Source of the DNA: Convivina praedatoris
GTDB lineage: Bacteria > Bacillota > Bacilli > Lactobacillales > Lactobacillaceae
DNA length: 64,000 bases
Assembly: GCF_933208495.1 (NCBI RefSeq)
Contig: NZ_CAKOET010000007.1
Span: 1-64,000, forward strand
Reading direction: 5' to 3'
Positions 36,207 through 45,108 of the stretch are shown here, in pieces (position 1 is the first letter of the stretch; each line of letters begins with the position of its first letter). Below the pieces are notes generated by a model that did not search any database, was not told where the DNA came from, and worked only from the letters and a program-made list of their open reading frames with translations. Both the position numbers and the translations under genes were made by a program.

Positions 36207-37145
36207 TTAATCTCGATGTGCCTCTAAAACAACTCGGACTTCATCTTCAACTGGGATACTACCTTGGGCACCCGGACGACTAACCGTTACTGAAGAGGCA
36301 GCAGCACCATAGGTCATGGCTTCAACCAAATTATCCAAGGTCGGATTTAGCCGTGTTACCAATGCCCCAATGAAGGTATCACCGGCTGCGGTCGTATCAA
36401 CAGCATGGGTTTTAAAGGCGGGCACGATGTCGCATTGACCTTCTTTATTCATATAAAAGGAACCTTGCGACCCTAAAGTAATAATAACCGTTTTTAGACC
36501 ACGCTCGGCATAGTATTTAGCATTGGCTTCCATTGAAGCACGGTCGCTAATTTCAATGCCAGTCAATAGGTAACTCTCATGCTCGTTAGGAGCAATGATG
36601 TCAGTCAAAGCTAGCAACTCTTCGGGCAAACCACCCTTTTCTGGCATAGGAGCTGGATTCAAAACCGTGATTACCCCATGCTGACGGGCAATCTTAAAGG
36701 CTTCAATCGTGGTGGCAATTGGTGTCTCCAACTGGGCAACCACAAAGGCTGATTCAGTAATTGCTTGTTCTTGAGCGTGAACATCTTCCACCGATAGTTC
36801 TGCATTAGCACCAGCATAAATATAAATAATATTATCACCAGTTTCCTCTGAAACCGTGATATAAGCTTGCCCGGTCTGACTTTCTTCAGAAATTACCACA
36901 CAACTGGTATCCAAATTAGGACTTTTCATATTTTTTTCAATATCAAATTCAGGTCCAACCTTGGTAATCATGTGAGTCGTTGCACCGGAACGAGCTGCAG
37001 CTACCCCTTGATTCAGTCCCTTACCACCCATCATGGTTACCACATGTTGGTCAGTAGTTAAGGTTTCCCCGCTGGTCGCAAAACGCGGTACTTTTACAAC
37101 TCGATCAATATTTGTTGATCCTAAAATGGTCACTATCTTAGGCAT
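36207..37145 (-). CDS. rbsK: Ribokinase
   Basis: Phosphorylates ribose to ribose 5-phosphate. It has 312 residues of the PfkB/ribokinase family: GSTNIDRVVKVPRF start, GGKGLNQGVAAAR signature (usually GGKGANQ), and the catalytic DTTAAGDTFIGAL near the C-terminus. It is divergent from rpiA across a 181-base gap, so the pair converts ribose to ribulose 5-phosphate for the phosphoketolase pathway. No ribose transporter or RbsD is nearby. Confidence 0.92.
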   Translation of the reverse strand: MPKIVTILGSTNIDRVVKVPRFATSGETLTTDQHVVTMMGGKGLNQGVAAARSGATTHMITKVGPEFDIEKNMKSPNLDTSCVVISEESQTGQAYITVSEETGDNIIYIYAGANAELSVEDVHAQEQAITESAFVVAQLETPIATTIEAFKIARQHGVITVLNPAPMPEKGGLPEELLALTDIIAPNEHESYLLTGIEISDRASMEANAKYYAERGLKTVIITLGSQGSFYMNKEGQCDIVPAFKTHAVDTTAAGDTFIGALVTRLNPTLDNLVEAMTYGAAASSVTVSRPGAQGSIPVEDEVRVVLEAHRD

Positions 37146-37326
37146 GCAATTGCCTCCTTGATTAATTTCTGCTTGTGAAAAATAATTTTAACAGCTTTAT
37201 TATATCAAATTAGCCATTATCCAGCTATCAGACAGCAGTGACTTGTACAGCTAGTATGGTCATATTTTCACTTAATTTCTGCTATACTGTCAAAGTAAAC
37301 TACCATCAATGGGGGACTTTTTAAAA

Positions 37327-37974
37327 ATGGATAATGGCAAATTAGCAGCAGCCAAACAAGCATTGGATTATATGCCAAACCAAGGTGTCATCGGACTCGG
37401 ATCAGGATCAACCGCTTCAATATTTATTGAATTGTTAGCTCAAAAAGTTCAAGCAGAACAACTAGATATCATTTGTGTAGCAACCTCAACCCAATCACAA
37501 AAACTAGGTGCCCAGCTAGGGCTCAACGTGGTTGATATTGATGAAGTGGAGCGGATTGATATTACCGTTGACGGTGCTGATGAAGTTGATCCCGATTTAA
37601 ACGGCATTAAGGGGGGCGGAGCCGCATTATTGTTTGAAAAAATTGTGGCCTTAAACTCTGATCGGAATATTTGGGTCGTTGATCCCAGCAAAGAACACGA
37701 GCGCTTGGGTCAGTTCAAACTACCCATCGAAGTCATTAAGTTTGGTTCTCACCATCTCTATCGCCACTTTGAAAAGTTGGGCCTATCCCCAAGCTATCGT
37801 CAAACCAATGGAGAATACCTACTAACCGATTCCAACAACTACATCATCGATGTTGATGTTAGCGGAATTGACGATTTAACAGCGCTAGCAACTCAATTAG
37901 ACCAATTAACTGGCGTGGTTGAACACGGTCTCTTCTTAAACATTTGCGATGAACTAATCGTAGGCGGTCAATAA
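37327..37974 (+). CDS. rpiA: Ribose-5-phosphate isomerase A
   Basis: Interconverts ribose 5-phosphate and ribulose 5-phosphate. It has GLGSGSTASIFI (phosphate loop), DITVDGADEVDPDLNGIKGGGAALLFEKI and the catalytic-base region typical of RpiA; 215 residues from the preferred ATG at 37327. An in-frame ATG at 37309 has no ribosome binding site, whereas GGGGGA at 37311-37316 fits the later start. Divergent from rbsK. Confidence 0.94.
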   Translation: MDNGKLAAAKQALDYMPNQGVIGLGSGSTASIFIELLAQKVQAEQLDIICVATSTQSQKLGAQLGLNVVDIDEVERIDITVDGADEVDPDLNGIKGGGAALLFEKIVALNSDRNIWVVDPSKEHERLGQFKLPIEVIKFGSHHLYRHFEKLGLSPSYRQTNGEYLLTDSNNYIIDVDVSGIDDLTALATQLDQLTGVVEHGLFLNICDELIVGGQ

Positions 37975-38025
37975 ACCACCTAACCTTTTAGGCCTATATT
38001 TTAAAAAATAAGATTGGATTATCTC

Positions 38026-38520
38026 ATGATTTCAATGACAACAGCATTTAAAAACTATTGGAAAAATTACTTTAATTTCAGTGGAGATGCCACTCGTGCT
38101 GAGTATTGGTGGATGGTGATTTGGAGTTTCCTCTTTACCATCTTTTGGTCAGCAGCTGGAACCGCAGTGGCCTATCATCATACTAGCGCCGCTAAAAAAT
38201 TGATTAGCGCCACCGACTACACCCGACTCAACTTACCTCCAGCCGTCATGGCTTGGATGGGCATCACCGTCTTTGTTGGTTTACTACTAGTCATCCCTTC
38301 CCTAAGCTTGGAAGTTCGACGCTTACACAACACTGGCCTGGCGTCATTTTGGGTCTGGCTATTAGTCTTAGCTGACTTATCAACTAAAATTGCGACCGAA
38401 TTTGTCAATAGCATGCCTTTAACCATCGCGACGGCCGTTTTATCACTAATTATTTTCATCTTGATTTTGATACCATCTAATTTCTTTGAATATGCCCACA
38501 TCATTGGCCGTGATCGATAA
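38026..38520 (+). CDS. DUF805 family membrane protein
   Basis: 164 residues with the DUF805 hallmark at the N-terminus (KNYWKNYFNFSGDATRAEYWW) followed by four membrane segments. The family has no established function. An upstream TTG (38014) also opens the frame; ATG 38026 or 38035 is likelier, although the ribosome binding site is weak. Followed by a strong shared terminator. Confidence 0.85.
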   Translation: MISMTTAFKNYWKNYFNFSGDATRAEYWWMVIWSFLFTIFWSAAGTAVAYHHTSAAKKLISATDYTRLNLPPAVMAWMGITVFVGLLLVIPSLSLEVRRLHNTGLASFWVWLLVLADLSTKIATEFVNSMPLTIATAVLSLIIFILILIPSNFFEYAHIIGRDR

Positions 38521-38526
38521 TAAAAA

Positions 38527-38587
38527 CCAAAAATGCTATGAACCCCGAGATTTAATTCCAACAAACTTCGGCGTTCATAGCATTTTT
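38527..38587. terminator. Bidirectional terminator with 15-base stem
   Basis: AAAAATGCTATGAAC pairs perfectly with GTTCATAGCATTTTT around an internal loop. It lies between the convergent DUF805 gene and the 50-residue membrane protein gene. Confidence 0.8.
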
Positions 38588-38593
38588 AGTGAC

Positions 38594-38746
38594 TTAATTT
38601 TTTGAAAATAGACAGTAGACCGATTCCACTAACATTCCAATGGACATCAGGTACATGGCATTCATTCCCTGATTATTCATCAACAAATATAAGGTATACA
38701 CCCACAGCAAGGCCAAAATGGCATGTAAAATTTTATTAAATTTCAT
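38594..38746 (-). CDS. Hidden 50-residue two-helix membrane protein
   Basis: A short gene encoding MKFNKILHAILALLWVYTLY followed by a Met-rich loop and a second hydrophobic segment (MYLMSIGMLVESVYCLF). A perfect AGGAGG lies 5 bases before the ATG (a second in-frame ATG is 3 bases earlier), and the strong terminator follows. Two short membrane helices are expected. No family is recognised; similar small YoaK/DUF-type membrane proteins are common beside housekeeping genes. It is divergent from the multicopper oxidase gene. Confidence 0.72.
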   Translation of the reverse strand: MKFNKILHAILALLWVYTLYLLMNNQGMNAMYLMSIGMLVESVYCLFSKN

Positions 38747-38835
38747 CATTTCCTCCTCTCACTAAGATAAATGATAGCACAAGCATTTATTCAACCCAAA
38801 CTGTTGTATACTACAGGCGTAGAAGGAGGAGAATT

Positions 38836-40386
38836 ATGTCAACAAAATCTACACCAATTTATGATAAGTACTTTTTCAATGAGAGTGCCTACGACTATCA
38901 CGATGGCGGCTATGTACCCCTGGAAGTTTACGATTCACCGGCAGTGCCCCTGAATATTCCAGCACTACTCAAGCCAGATAGAGAGACCGATACTGACGTC
39001 TGGATGACAGTCCACGCTCAACCGGGAGAAACCCAAATTTTGCCGGGTGAAAAGACCAAAACCTGGGGGTATAACCAGAGTTTATTGGGGCAAACTATTG
39101 TCTTTCGTAGCGGGAAAACCTACCACGTTACGCTAAAGAACAGTCTACCTGAATTGACTACCTTCCATTGGCATGGCTTGGATGTCCCCGGTCCCTTTAT
39201 TGATGGTGGCTGTCATGCCCCAATTTATCCTGGTCAACCCAAAGAAATCACTTTTAAAGTTGATCAACCAGCTGCAACAACCTGGTTGCACGCCCATCCT
39301 TGTCCTTTAACCGGCTGGGATGTTTGGCATGGTTTGGCTGCCATGGTTTATGTCAAAGATGCCCATGAGGACAGTCTACCATTACCTCGTAATTATGGTG
39401 TCGATGACATTCCCGTTGTTTTACAGGATCGTCGTTTCCACGAGGATAACCAGTGGAATTATGACGCTGATTATGATCCTGATGGTACCGCTGGACCAAC
39501 GGCCTTGATTAATGGAACGGTTAATCCGGTGTTTGACGTGACTACCCAAAAATTACGTTTACGGTTCTTAGATGGTGCTAACCGGCGTGAATGGCGCTTG
39601 CACCTCTCAGATGATTTGATTATGACCCAAATTGCTTCGGACGGTGGTTTATTGCCCGAACCAGTTAAATTAACCAAATTAATGATTACTTGTGCTGAAC
39701 GAGCTGAAGTTATTTTGGACTTTAAAGATTATAAAGCCGGTGACCAAGTTGTCCTCTATTCGGATGACACACCGATTTTAACCTTTAATATTAAGGACTT
39801 TGCTCCTGACAATACCGTTTTGCCGGATCAATTAGCTGAAATCACTTATCCTGATGTTGATCCAAATGCCAATATTCACCAAGTAGTTCTGGCTGGAACC
39901 GATGAAGAAATCACCATTAACGGTCGTAAATTTGGCATGATGCGGATTGATGACCGCCAGCAATTAGGCGTCACTGAGTACTGGGATATTACCAATACCA
40001 ATGATTGCTGCGGTGGTATGTTGCACCCTTACCACATGCACGGTGGCTCTTTCCAAATTGTTTCTCGTAATGGTCAAGCACCTTATCCCAACGAAATGGG
40101 TTATAAGGATACGGTCAGTGTCAATCCTGGTGAAACTGTCCGGATTAAAATGCGCTTTAATTATGCTGGAGTCTTCATGTATCACTGCCACATCATTGAA
40201 CACGAAGATGGTGGTATGATGGCTCAAATGCAAGTTTGGACACCAGATGATCCTCATAAGAAGTATGATTTGATGGAGATGGATACCCTCATGAATGCTT
40301 TGGCCGACGAACGAGGCTGCAAAGTTGATGAATTAGTAATTAAGAGCCTAGATTCCTACAAGAAGATGGGCATGGATATGTGTTAA
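38836..40386 (+). CDS. Multicopper oxidase (laccase-like), cytoplasmic
   Basis: 516 residues with all four copper motifs: HWHGLDVPG (about 111), WLHAHPC (about 150), HPYHMHGGS (about 397) and YHCHIIEHEDGGMMAQM (about 449), the last holding the type 1 Cys, His and Met. No signal peptide is present, as in related enzymes of lactic acid bacteria reported to oxidise phenolics and biogenic amines or to give copper tolerance. AGGAGGAG precedes the ATG. Monocistronic; no copper regulator or transporter is next to it. Confidence 0.92.
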   Translation: MSTKSTPIYDKYFFNESAYDYHDGGYVPLEVYDSPAVPLNIPALLKPDRETDTDVWMTVHAQPGETQILPGEKTKTWGYNQSLLGQTIVFRSGKTYHVTLKNSLPELTTFHWHGLDVPGPFIDGGCHAPIYPGQPKEITFKVDQPAATTWLHAHPCPLTGWDVWHGLAAMVYVKDAHEDSLPLPRNYGVDDIPVVLQDRRFHEDNQWNYDADYDPDGTAGPTALINGTVNPVFDVTTQKLRLRFLDGANRREWRLHLSDDLIMTQIASDGGLLPEPVKLTKLMITCAERAEVILDFKDYKAGDQVVLYSDDTPILTFNIKDFAPDNTVLPDQLAEITYPDVDPNANIHQVVLAGTDEEITINGRKFGMMRIDDRQQLGVTEYWDITNTNDCCGGMLHPYHMHGGSFQIVSRNGQAPYPNEMGYKDTVSVNPGETVRIKMRFNYAGVFMYHCHIIEHEDGGMMAQMQVWTPDDPHKKYDLMEMDTLMNALADERGCKVDELVIKSLDSYKKMGMDMC

Positions 40387-40410
40387 GACATGAATTGATT
40401 TCTTAATATT

Positions 40411-40449
40411 ATAAAAAGGCACCCCAGCTAAGCTGGTGGTACCTTTTTA
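40411..40449. terminator. Bidirectional terminator
   Basis: The stem AAAAAGGCACCCCAGC with its near-complement and T6 ends the oxidase gene and, from the other side, the DUF1304 gene. Confidence 0.8.
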
Positions 40450-40452
40450 TGT

Positions 40453-40809
40453 TCAATGTAATAGCAATAATAACGTCACGACCATGGCTAGTCCGGCTTG
40501 TTTAAATACAATGCTTTTATTACCACTTGAAAAGCTACCATACAATGCCACGGCAATAATATAAATCATGATGGGTAATAACATACTAGGTAAAAGAAAC
40601 ATACTATAAATAATACCAATACCTAACAATCCATTGTAAATCCCTTGATTTTTAAATAACGTCTGGATATTCTTATCTGCCAACTTCTCAGATGACATGT
40701 CAAAAACGCGGCCAGTCCTTTTTGATTGAGTCGCAAAAGTTTCCAGATACATAATATAAAAAAATTCAATCGCAACTACTATACTCAAAATATTTATCAA
40801 ATAAGTCAT
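40453..40809 (-). CDS. DUF1304-like membrane protein
   Basis: 118 residues with four hydrophobic segments and the EFFYIMYLETFATQSKRTGRVF motif, which resembles DUF1304 proteins (function unknown). The same frame continues upstream without a stop into the silent hsdS cassette, giving an open frame of 304 codons. The family N-terminus (TYLINILSIVVAIEFFYIMYLE) and AAGGA 9 bases before the ATG at 40809 show the real start. Confidence 0.8.
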   Translation of the reverse strand: MTYLINILSIVVAIEFFYIMYLETFATQSKRTGRVFDMSSEKLADKNIQTLFKNQGIYNGLLGIGIIYSMFLLPSMLLPIMIYIIAVALYGSFSSGNKSIVFKQAGLAMVVTLLLLLH

Positions 40810-40893
40810 ATTTAACATCCTTTTTAAATTAAAAAATTTAACACTAATTATACAAGTTCCCGGGTTCAATAATCTACGCAACGTTTTTAATTC

Positions 40894-40918
40894 ACGCTGA
40901 TTGACTGTGATGAGGTTG
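40894..40918 (-). repeat. hsdS repeat 2, inverted copy (cassette A)
   Basis: A 25-base element encoding N-L-I-T-V-N-Q-R. Identical copies on the plus strand lie at 44252-44276 (second domain of hsdS) and 44981-45005 (cassette B). An 18-base version lies at 43659-43676 (first domain). It marks the 3' end of every recognition domain. Confidence 0.9.
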
Positions 40919-41377
40919 TTGATGGATTGGAAGAAGGTGCCGATTTGGGTTTGTTCCATTAATGATGGAACTATAATATTGAATTTTTCAAAAGTACTTT
41001 TATTTATCATTGCAGTTGCTGTTTGACCAGCAATTGACTTCAGTCTATTTGTTTCTCTTGTCATAACTGCAAGTATAAAAAAAGAATCGTGTTGTACAGG
41101 AATAATGGCATTTATTTGTTGATTAAATGCAACAGGAACGGTATTAATAGTATTTTTTCCAATGGAGGCTATACAAGTAATTAGAACGGAATAAGCTGGA
41201 ACATTACGTGATTTAGACCATCCAACATCTGTCAAGTGTTTAAATGACTGGTGAATGGTTAATTTATCTATATCAGTTGGAGTGACCCATATATGTCCAG
41301 ATTGACTTGTACTCCAATTACTCTCATTAGCTGTGGGGGGCGTATTCCCTGTATATATTTTTCCCATCTCTTTGAGA

Positions 41378-41394
41378 TCACGCTTTTGCCAAGC
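41378..41394 (-). repeat. hsdS repeat 1, inverted copy (cassette A)
   Basis: GCTTGGCAAAAGCGTGA on the minus strand. The other copies (plus strand) are at 43149-43165, 43779-43795 and 44487-44503 and read GCTTGGCAAAAGCGTAA. All four are in the same reading frame (AWQKR). The TRD1 and TRD2 copies extend to about 50 near-identical bases. Confidence 0.9.
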
Positions 41395-41430
41395 TATCAG
41401 ATTTTCTACGTCCTTTACGCTCTATCTCTG

Positions 41431-41436
41431 TATAAT
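41431..41436 (+). promoter_or_regulatory. -10 box of hsdM inside the predicted invertible segment
   Basis: A perfect TATAAT 40 bases before the hsdM ATG; the -35 is poor. It lies between repeat 1 of cassette A and hsdM, so it would invert together with hsdM. Confidence 0.55.
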
Positions 41437-41475
41437 TAAATCTAAATGGATTTAAAAAATAGGGGATGATTAATC

Positions 41476-43089
41476 ATGGCGTTAAAAGCAACTGAACAAG
41501 CAATGATTTGGAAAACATTAAATGATACACGTGGAAAGATTGAACCAGCTGAATATAAAAACTATATTTTCGGCATTATGTTCTACAAATTCTTATCTGA
41601 AAAAGCACAATCTTGGTTAAAAAGTATACCTGGTAATCAAGAATGGGCTGAAATTTGGGCGCAAAACCCTGAAAAAGCTTCCGAATTTATGCAATCCAAA
41701 ATCGGTTATAGTATCCGGCCTGGAGAGATGTTCTCTGATTGGGAATCAGATATTAACACCAGTAATTTTAATATTTCTAATATCTCAGATTCGCTGGCCC
41801 ACTTTAAGCAAAGTATCAGTCCTGATGCCAAAATTGAGTTTGAGGGTATTTTTGACGACATGGATCTTACTTCTAGTCGGCTAGGTAACAACGATCAAAT
41901 GCGAACTGCCACGATGATTGATATGATCAGCCTCATGTCCCAAATCGAACTTAAAGATGATGCCGATGTATTGGGTGACTTATATGAATACTTGATTGGT
42001 ATGTTTGCAGCCAATTCCGGTGCCAAGGCCGGTGAATTTTATACGCCCCACCAAGTTTCCGATATTATGGCCCAAATTTTAACCTATGGTCGCGAAGACA
42101 TGAAAAACTATAGTCTCTATGATCCAGCCATGGGCTCTGGTTCTTTACTATTAACCACTGCTTCTTATATGAAAAATGATCATGTCCGTGGTGCCATTAA
42201 ATATTACGGTCAAGAATTAATCACAACAACCTTTAACCTGGCCCGGATGAACCTGATGATGCACGGCGTTGAATACAACGATATTAACCTCCGAAACGCT
42301 GATACTTTAAATAACGATTGGCCAGATGGAATCGTAGACGGCAGTGACAATCCGCGGATGTTTGACGCCGTTATGGCTAACCCTCCCTACTCATTGAAAT
42401 GGAATAATAAGGATCGGGAAGATGACCCTCGCTTCCGTGATGGTGTTGCTCCAGCTTCAAAAGCCGATTATGCCTTTCTTCTCCACTCCCTATACCACCT
42501 AAAACAAGACGGTCGGATGGCGATTGTGTTACCCCACGGCGTACTATTCCGTGGGGCAGCCGAGGGAAAAATCCGCAAAAACTTACTAACAAATCGGAAT
42601 ATCACAGCGATCATTGGTTTACCAGAGAAGATTTTTACTAACACTGGTATTCCGACCATCATTATGGTGCTAGAAAAGAATCGTGAAAATGATGATGTGC
42701 TCTTCATTGATGCCTCAAAAGGCTTTGAAAAGCAGAAAAACAGTAACAAACTACGACCAGAAGATATTGAAAAGATTGTCTCAACCTTTAAAAACTATAA
42801 AGAAGCTGTAGCCACTGGTACGACCATGGAAGACGTCGATAAGTATGCCCACGTTGCCTCAATGGATGAAATTAAGGAAAACGATTTTAATTTAAACATT
42901 CCTCGCTATGTTGATACTTTTGAAGAGGAAGCACTAGTTGATGCCGAACAGCTTTTCAAAGATATGCAGGAATTAAATGCTGAGGAAAAAAAGCTTGAAA
43001 ATGAGCTGAAAACCATGATGGCTGATCTAAATGGTACCGATGAAGAGAGCCAAAAGTACCTAGAATTCCTAAAGGGGGTTCTAAAATGA
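41476..43089 (+). CDS. hsdM: Type I restriction-modification methyltransferase subunit HsdM
   Basis: An adenine-N6 DNA methyltransferase of 537 residues: N-terminal helical HsdM domain, SAM-binding motif I DPAMGSGSLLL (about 216), catalytic NPPY (about 301) and a C-terminal coiled coil that binds HsdS. GGGGA lies about 10 bases before the ATG. The stop overlaps the hsdS start as ATGA. It forms M2S methylase with HsdS, and R2M2S nuclease with HsdR. Confidence 0.96.
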   Translation: MALKATEQAMIWKTLNDTRGKIEPAEYKNYIFGIMFYKFLSEKAQSWLKSIPGNQEWAEIWAQNPEKASEFMQSKIGYSIRPGEMFSDWESDINTSNFNISNISDSLAHFKQSISPDAKIEFEGIFDDMDLTSSRLGNNDQMRTATMIDMISLMSQIELKDDADVLGDLYEYLIGMFAANSGAKAGEFYTPHQVSDIMAQILTYGREDMKNYSLYDPAMGSGSLLLTTASYMKNDHVRGAIKYYGQELITTTFNLARMNLMMHGVEYNDINLRNADTLNNDWPDGIVDGSDNPRMFDAVMANPPYSLKWNNKDREDDPRFRDGVAPASKADYAFLLHSLYHLKQDGRMAIVLPHGVLFRGAAEGKIRKNLLTNRNITAIIGLPEKIFTNTGIPTIIMVLEKNRENDDVLFIDASKGFEKQKNSNKLRPEDIEKIVSTFKNYKEAVATGTTMEDVDKYAHVASMDEIKENDFNLNIPRYVDTFEEEALVDAEQLFKDMQELNAEEKKLENELKTMMADLNGTDEESQKYLEFLKGVLK

Positions 43090-44333
43090 CGAATGTTCGT
43101 GATTCAGATAGGTCATATCCCCGAATTCGGTTCAATGGGTATAGCGATGCTTGGCAAAAGCGTAAGTTAGGTGACATTGTAACGAAATTAAAGTCTTATT
43201 CGCTTTCACGTGATGTTGAATCTCAAACTGTTACAGGATATAGATACATTCATTATGGTGATATTCATACTGGTATTGCTGATATTGTAAATGGTAAAAC
43301 AAACTTACCTAATATTAAACCAGGTGATTATTCAGATTTACATATGGGAGATCTGGTAGTTGCTGATGCATCAGAAGATTATCAAGGTATTGCTGAACCA
43401 AGCATAATACTTGAATTGCCATCAGAGAAATTGGTTGCCGGCCTCCATACAATTGCACTACAACCCAAATTATCCGATGGCTTATTTTTATACTATTTGT
43501 TACATACGGATTCGTTTAAACACTTCGGATATAAAAATGGTACTGGTTTAAAAATTTTTGGTATTAGTTGGAATTCACTTTCTAATTTTGAGGTTGAATT
43601 CCCAGGAGTTCTTGAACAAAAACAAATATCTAAATTATTGTTGCGCTTAGAACAGCTGATCACAGTCAATCAGCGTAAAGTTGAAAAGTATCAAGCTCTG
43701 AAAAAAGCACTTTTACAAAGAATGTTCGTGTCAGGTGATAGTGATATACCCCAGATTCGGTTCAATGGGTATAGTGAAGCTTGGCAAAAGCGTAAATTGG
43801 GTAGTTTTACAGAAACCTATTCTGGAGGAACACCTAGTGCTGATAACTCAAAATATTATGGTGGTGATATTCCATTTATACGGTCTGCTGAAATCAATTT
43901 GGATAAAACAAAGCTTTATTTAACTGAAGCAGGTTTAAATAATTCATCAGCTAAACTAGTTGCAGTCGGTGATATTCTGTACGCAATGTATGGAGCTACA
44001 AGTGGAGAAGTTGGTGTATCACGTATTAACGGAGCAATCAACCAAGCTATTTTAGCCATTAAACCAACACAAAATGATGACCCACAGTTTATTATGCAAT
44101 GGTTGAGAAATCAAAAAGAACATATTGTTAATATTTACTTGCAAGGCGGGCAAGGAAATCTTTCCGGTACAATAGTTAAAAAATTAGAAATAGAGACCCC
44201 TGTTGAAAATTCAGAAGAACTTAGGATTGGAATAATTTCTCAATCCCTCGACAACCTCATCACAGTCAATCAGCGTAAGGTTGAAACTTACAAAGAGCTT
44301 AAAAAAGCTCTTTTACAGCAAATGTTCGTATAA
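43086..44333 (+). CDS. hsdS: Type I restriction-modification specificity subunit HsdS
   Basis: 415 residues with two target-recognition domains (about 25-190 and 235-395), each followed by a conserved helix that begins LITVNQRKVE and ends KKALLQ-MFV. The two halves are built as a tandem repeat: both begin with IRFNGYS-AWQKRKLG. The complete gene is translationally coupled to hsdM. Because both domains are bordered by the repeats that border cassettes A and B, it is the expression site of a shuffling locus. Confidence 0.95.
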   Translation: MTNVRDSDRSYPRIRFNGYSDAWQKRKLGDIVTKLKSYSLSRDVESQTVTGYRYIHYGDIHTGIADIVNGKTNLPNIKPGDYSDLHMGDLVVADASEDYQGIAEPSIILELPSEKLVAGLHTIALQPKLSDGLFLYYLLHTDSFKHFGYKNGTGLKIFGISWNSLSNFEVEFPGVLEQKQISKLLLRLEQLITVNQRKVEKYQALKKALLQRMFVSGDSDIPQIRFNGYSEAWQKRKLGSFTETYSGGTPSADNSKYYGGDIPFIRSAEINLDKTKLYLTEAGLNNSSAKLVAVGDILYAMYGATSGEVGVSRINGAINQAILAIKPTQNDDPQFIMQWLRNQKEHIVNIYLQGGQGNLSGTIVKKLEIETPVENSEELRIGIISQSLDNLITVNQRKVETYKELKKALLQQMFV

Positions 44334-44357
44334 AAAATTCAATATTTCAACTTAATT

Positions 44358-44392
44358 AAGGATATATTCTAAAAAATATATCCTTTTTCTTA
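44358..44392 (+). terminator. Terminator of hsdM-hsdS
   Basis: The stem AAGGATATAT/ATATATCCTT is followed by a T run. Confidence 0.85.
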
Positions 44393-44424
44393 TTTTTTCT
44401 TTTTATTTTTATAGAGATTATCGT

Positions 44425-44471
44425 TTTCTTTATGTTTTTTTCTATAAAATCAAAAGAAAAACATAAAGAAA
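44425..44471. repeat. 15-base inverted repeat before cassette B
   Basis: TTTCTTTATGTTTTT (44425-44439) pairs perfectly with 44457-44471, with a 17-base loop. It ends 15 bases before repeat 1 of cassette B. It may isolate the silent cassette from transcription or be a recombination boundary; neither is shown. Confidence 0.6.
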
Positions 44472-45032
44472 GCTAAAAATATAACAGCTTGGCAAAAGCG
44501 TAAGCTAGGGAATCTTGGTAGTACTTTTACTGGACTCTCAGGAAAAACAAAAGACGATTTTGGACACGGTGCTGGTCGATTCATAACTTATATGAATGTA
44601 TGCTCCAATCCTATTACCAAAATAGAAGGTACAGAGGCCATTGAAATTGATAATAAACAACATCAGATAAAAAAGGGCGATGTATTTTTTACAACCTCTT
44701 CTGAAACACCTGAAGATGTTGGAATGTCTAGTGTTTGGACATTTAATACTCCTAATATATATTTAAATAGTTTTACGTTTGGATACCGACCTAATGTAAA
44801 ATTTGATTTAAATTATTTAGCATTTATGTTGCGAAGCCCCTCTATACGAAAAAATTTTATGTTATTGGCACAGGGAGTCTCACGATTCAATATTTCAAAA
44901 ACTAAAGCAATGGATATTGAAGTGCCAGTACCAGAAGTTGAAGAACAGAAAATGATTGGTGAGGTATTAGTAAGCATTAACAACCTCATCACAGTCAATC
45001 AGCGTAAAAACTTTTATCATCTTCTTTGTTAA
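44449..45032 (+). pseudogene. Silent direct hsdS cassette B (one target-recognition domain)
   Basis: A third stored recognition domain, in frame from AWQKRKLGNLGSTFTG to NNLITVNQRKNFYHLLC, then stop. No start codon precedes the domain: the first ATG is at 44592, well inside it, and a stop and two hairpins lie upstream. It has repeat 1 at 44487-44503 and repeat 2 at 44981-45005, in direct orientation to hsdS. Recombination between repeat 1 copies in hsdS and here would put this domain into the second position, removing about 700 bases. Confidence 0.82.
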
Positions 45033-45108
45033 AATAAAAATAATTAAAAATATTGTTTTACATTCAAATCCTAAATAAAAAATAACGCAATCAACAAAGG
45101 ATACTAAA

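Larger units (their letters stand above)
40861..41421 (-). pseudogene. Silent inverted hsdS cassette A (one target-recognition domain)
   Basis: A single type I specificity half-domain, opening with AWQKRDLKEMGKIYTGNTPPT and ending with NNLITVNQREL. It has no start codon at its true N-terminus: the open frame begins after a stop at 41422-41424, and the first ATG (41367) is already inside the domain. It is bounded by the same repeats as the domains of the complete hsdS, but in opposite orientation, and lies upstream of hsdM. It is best read as a stored recognition domain made functional by inversion. Its frame is open into the DUF1304 gene. Confidence 0.8.

Noticed and set aside
40453-41367. 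A single 304-residue protein
   Set aside because: It is a chance in-frame joining of a silent HsdS domain and a complete DUF1304-like protein that has its own ribosome binding site and family N-terminus.
38400-41500. Left attachment repeat matching the tRNA-Ser 3' end
   Set aside because: No direct repeat of the tRNA 3' end was found on reading this stretch, so island borders are not called.
44592-45032. Independent 146-residue HsdS-like gene
   Set aside because: The ATG at 44592 lies inside the recognition domain with no ribosome binding site; the homology begins upstream at the repeat, so this is a silent cassette.
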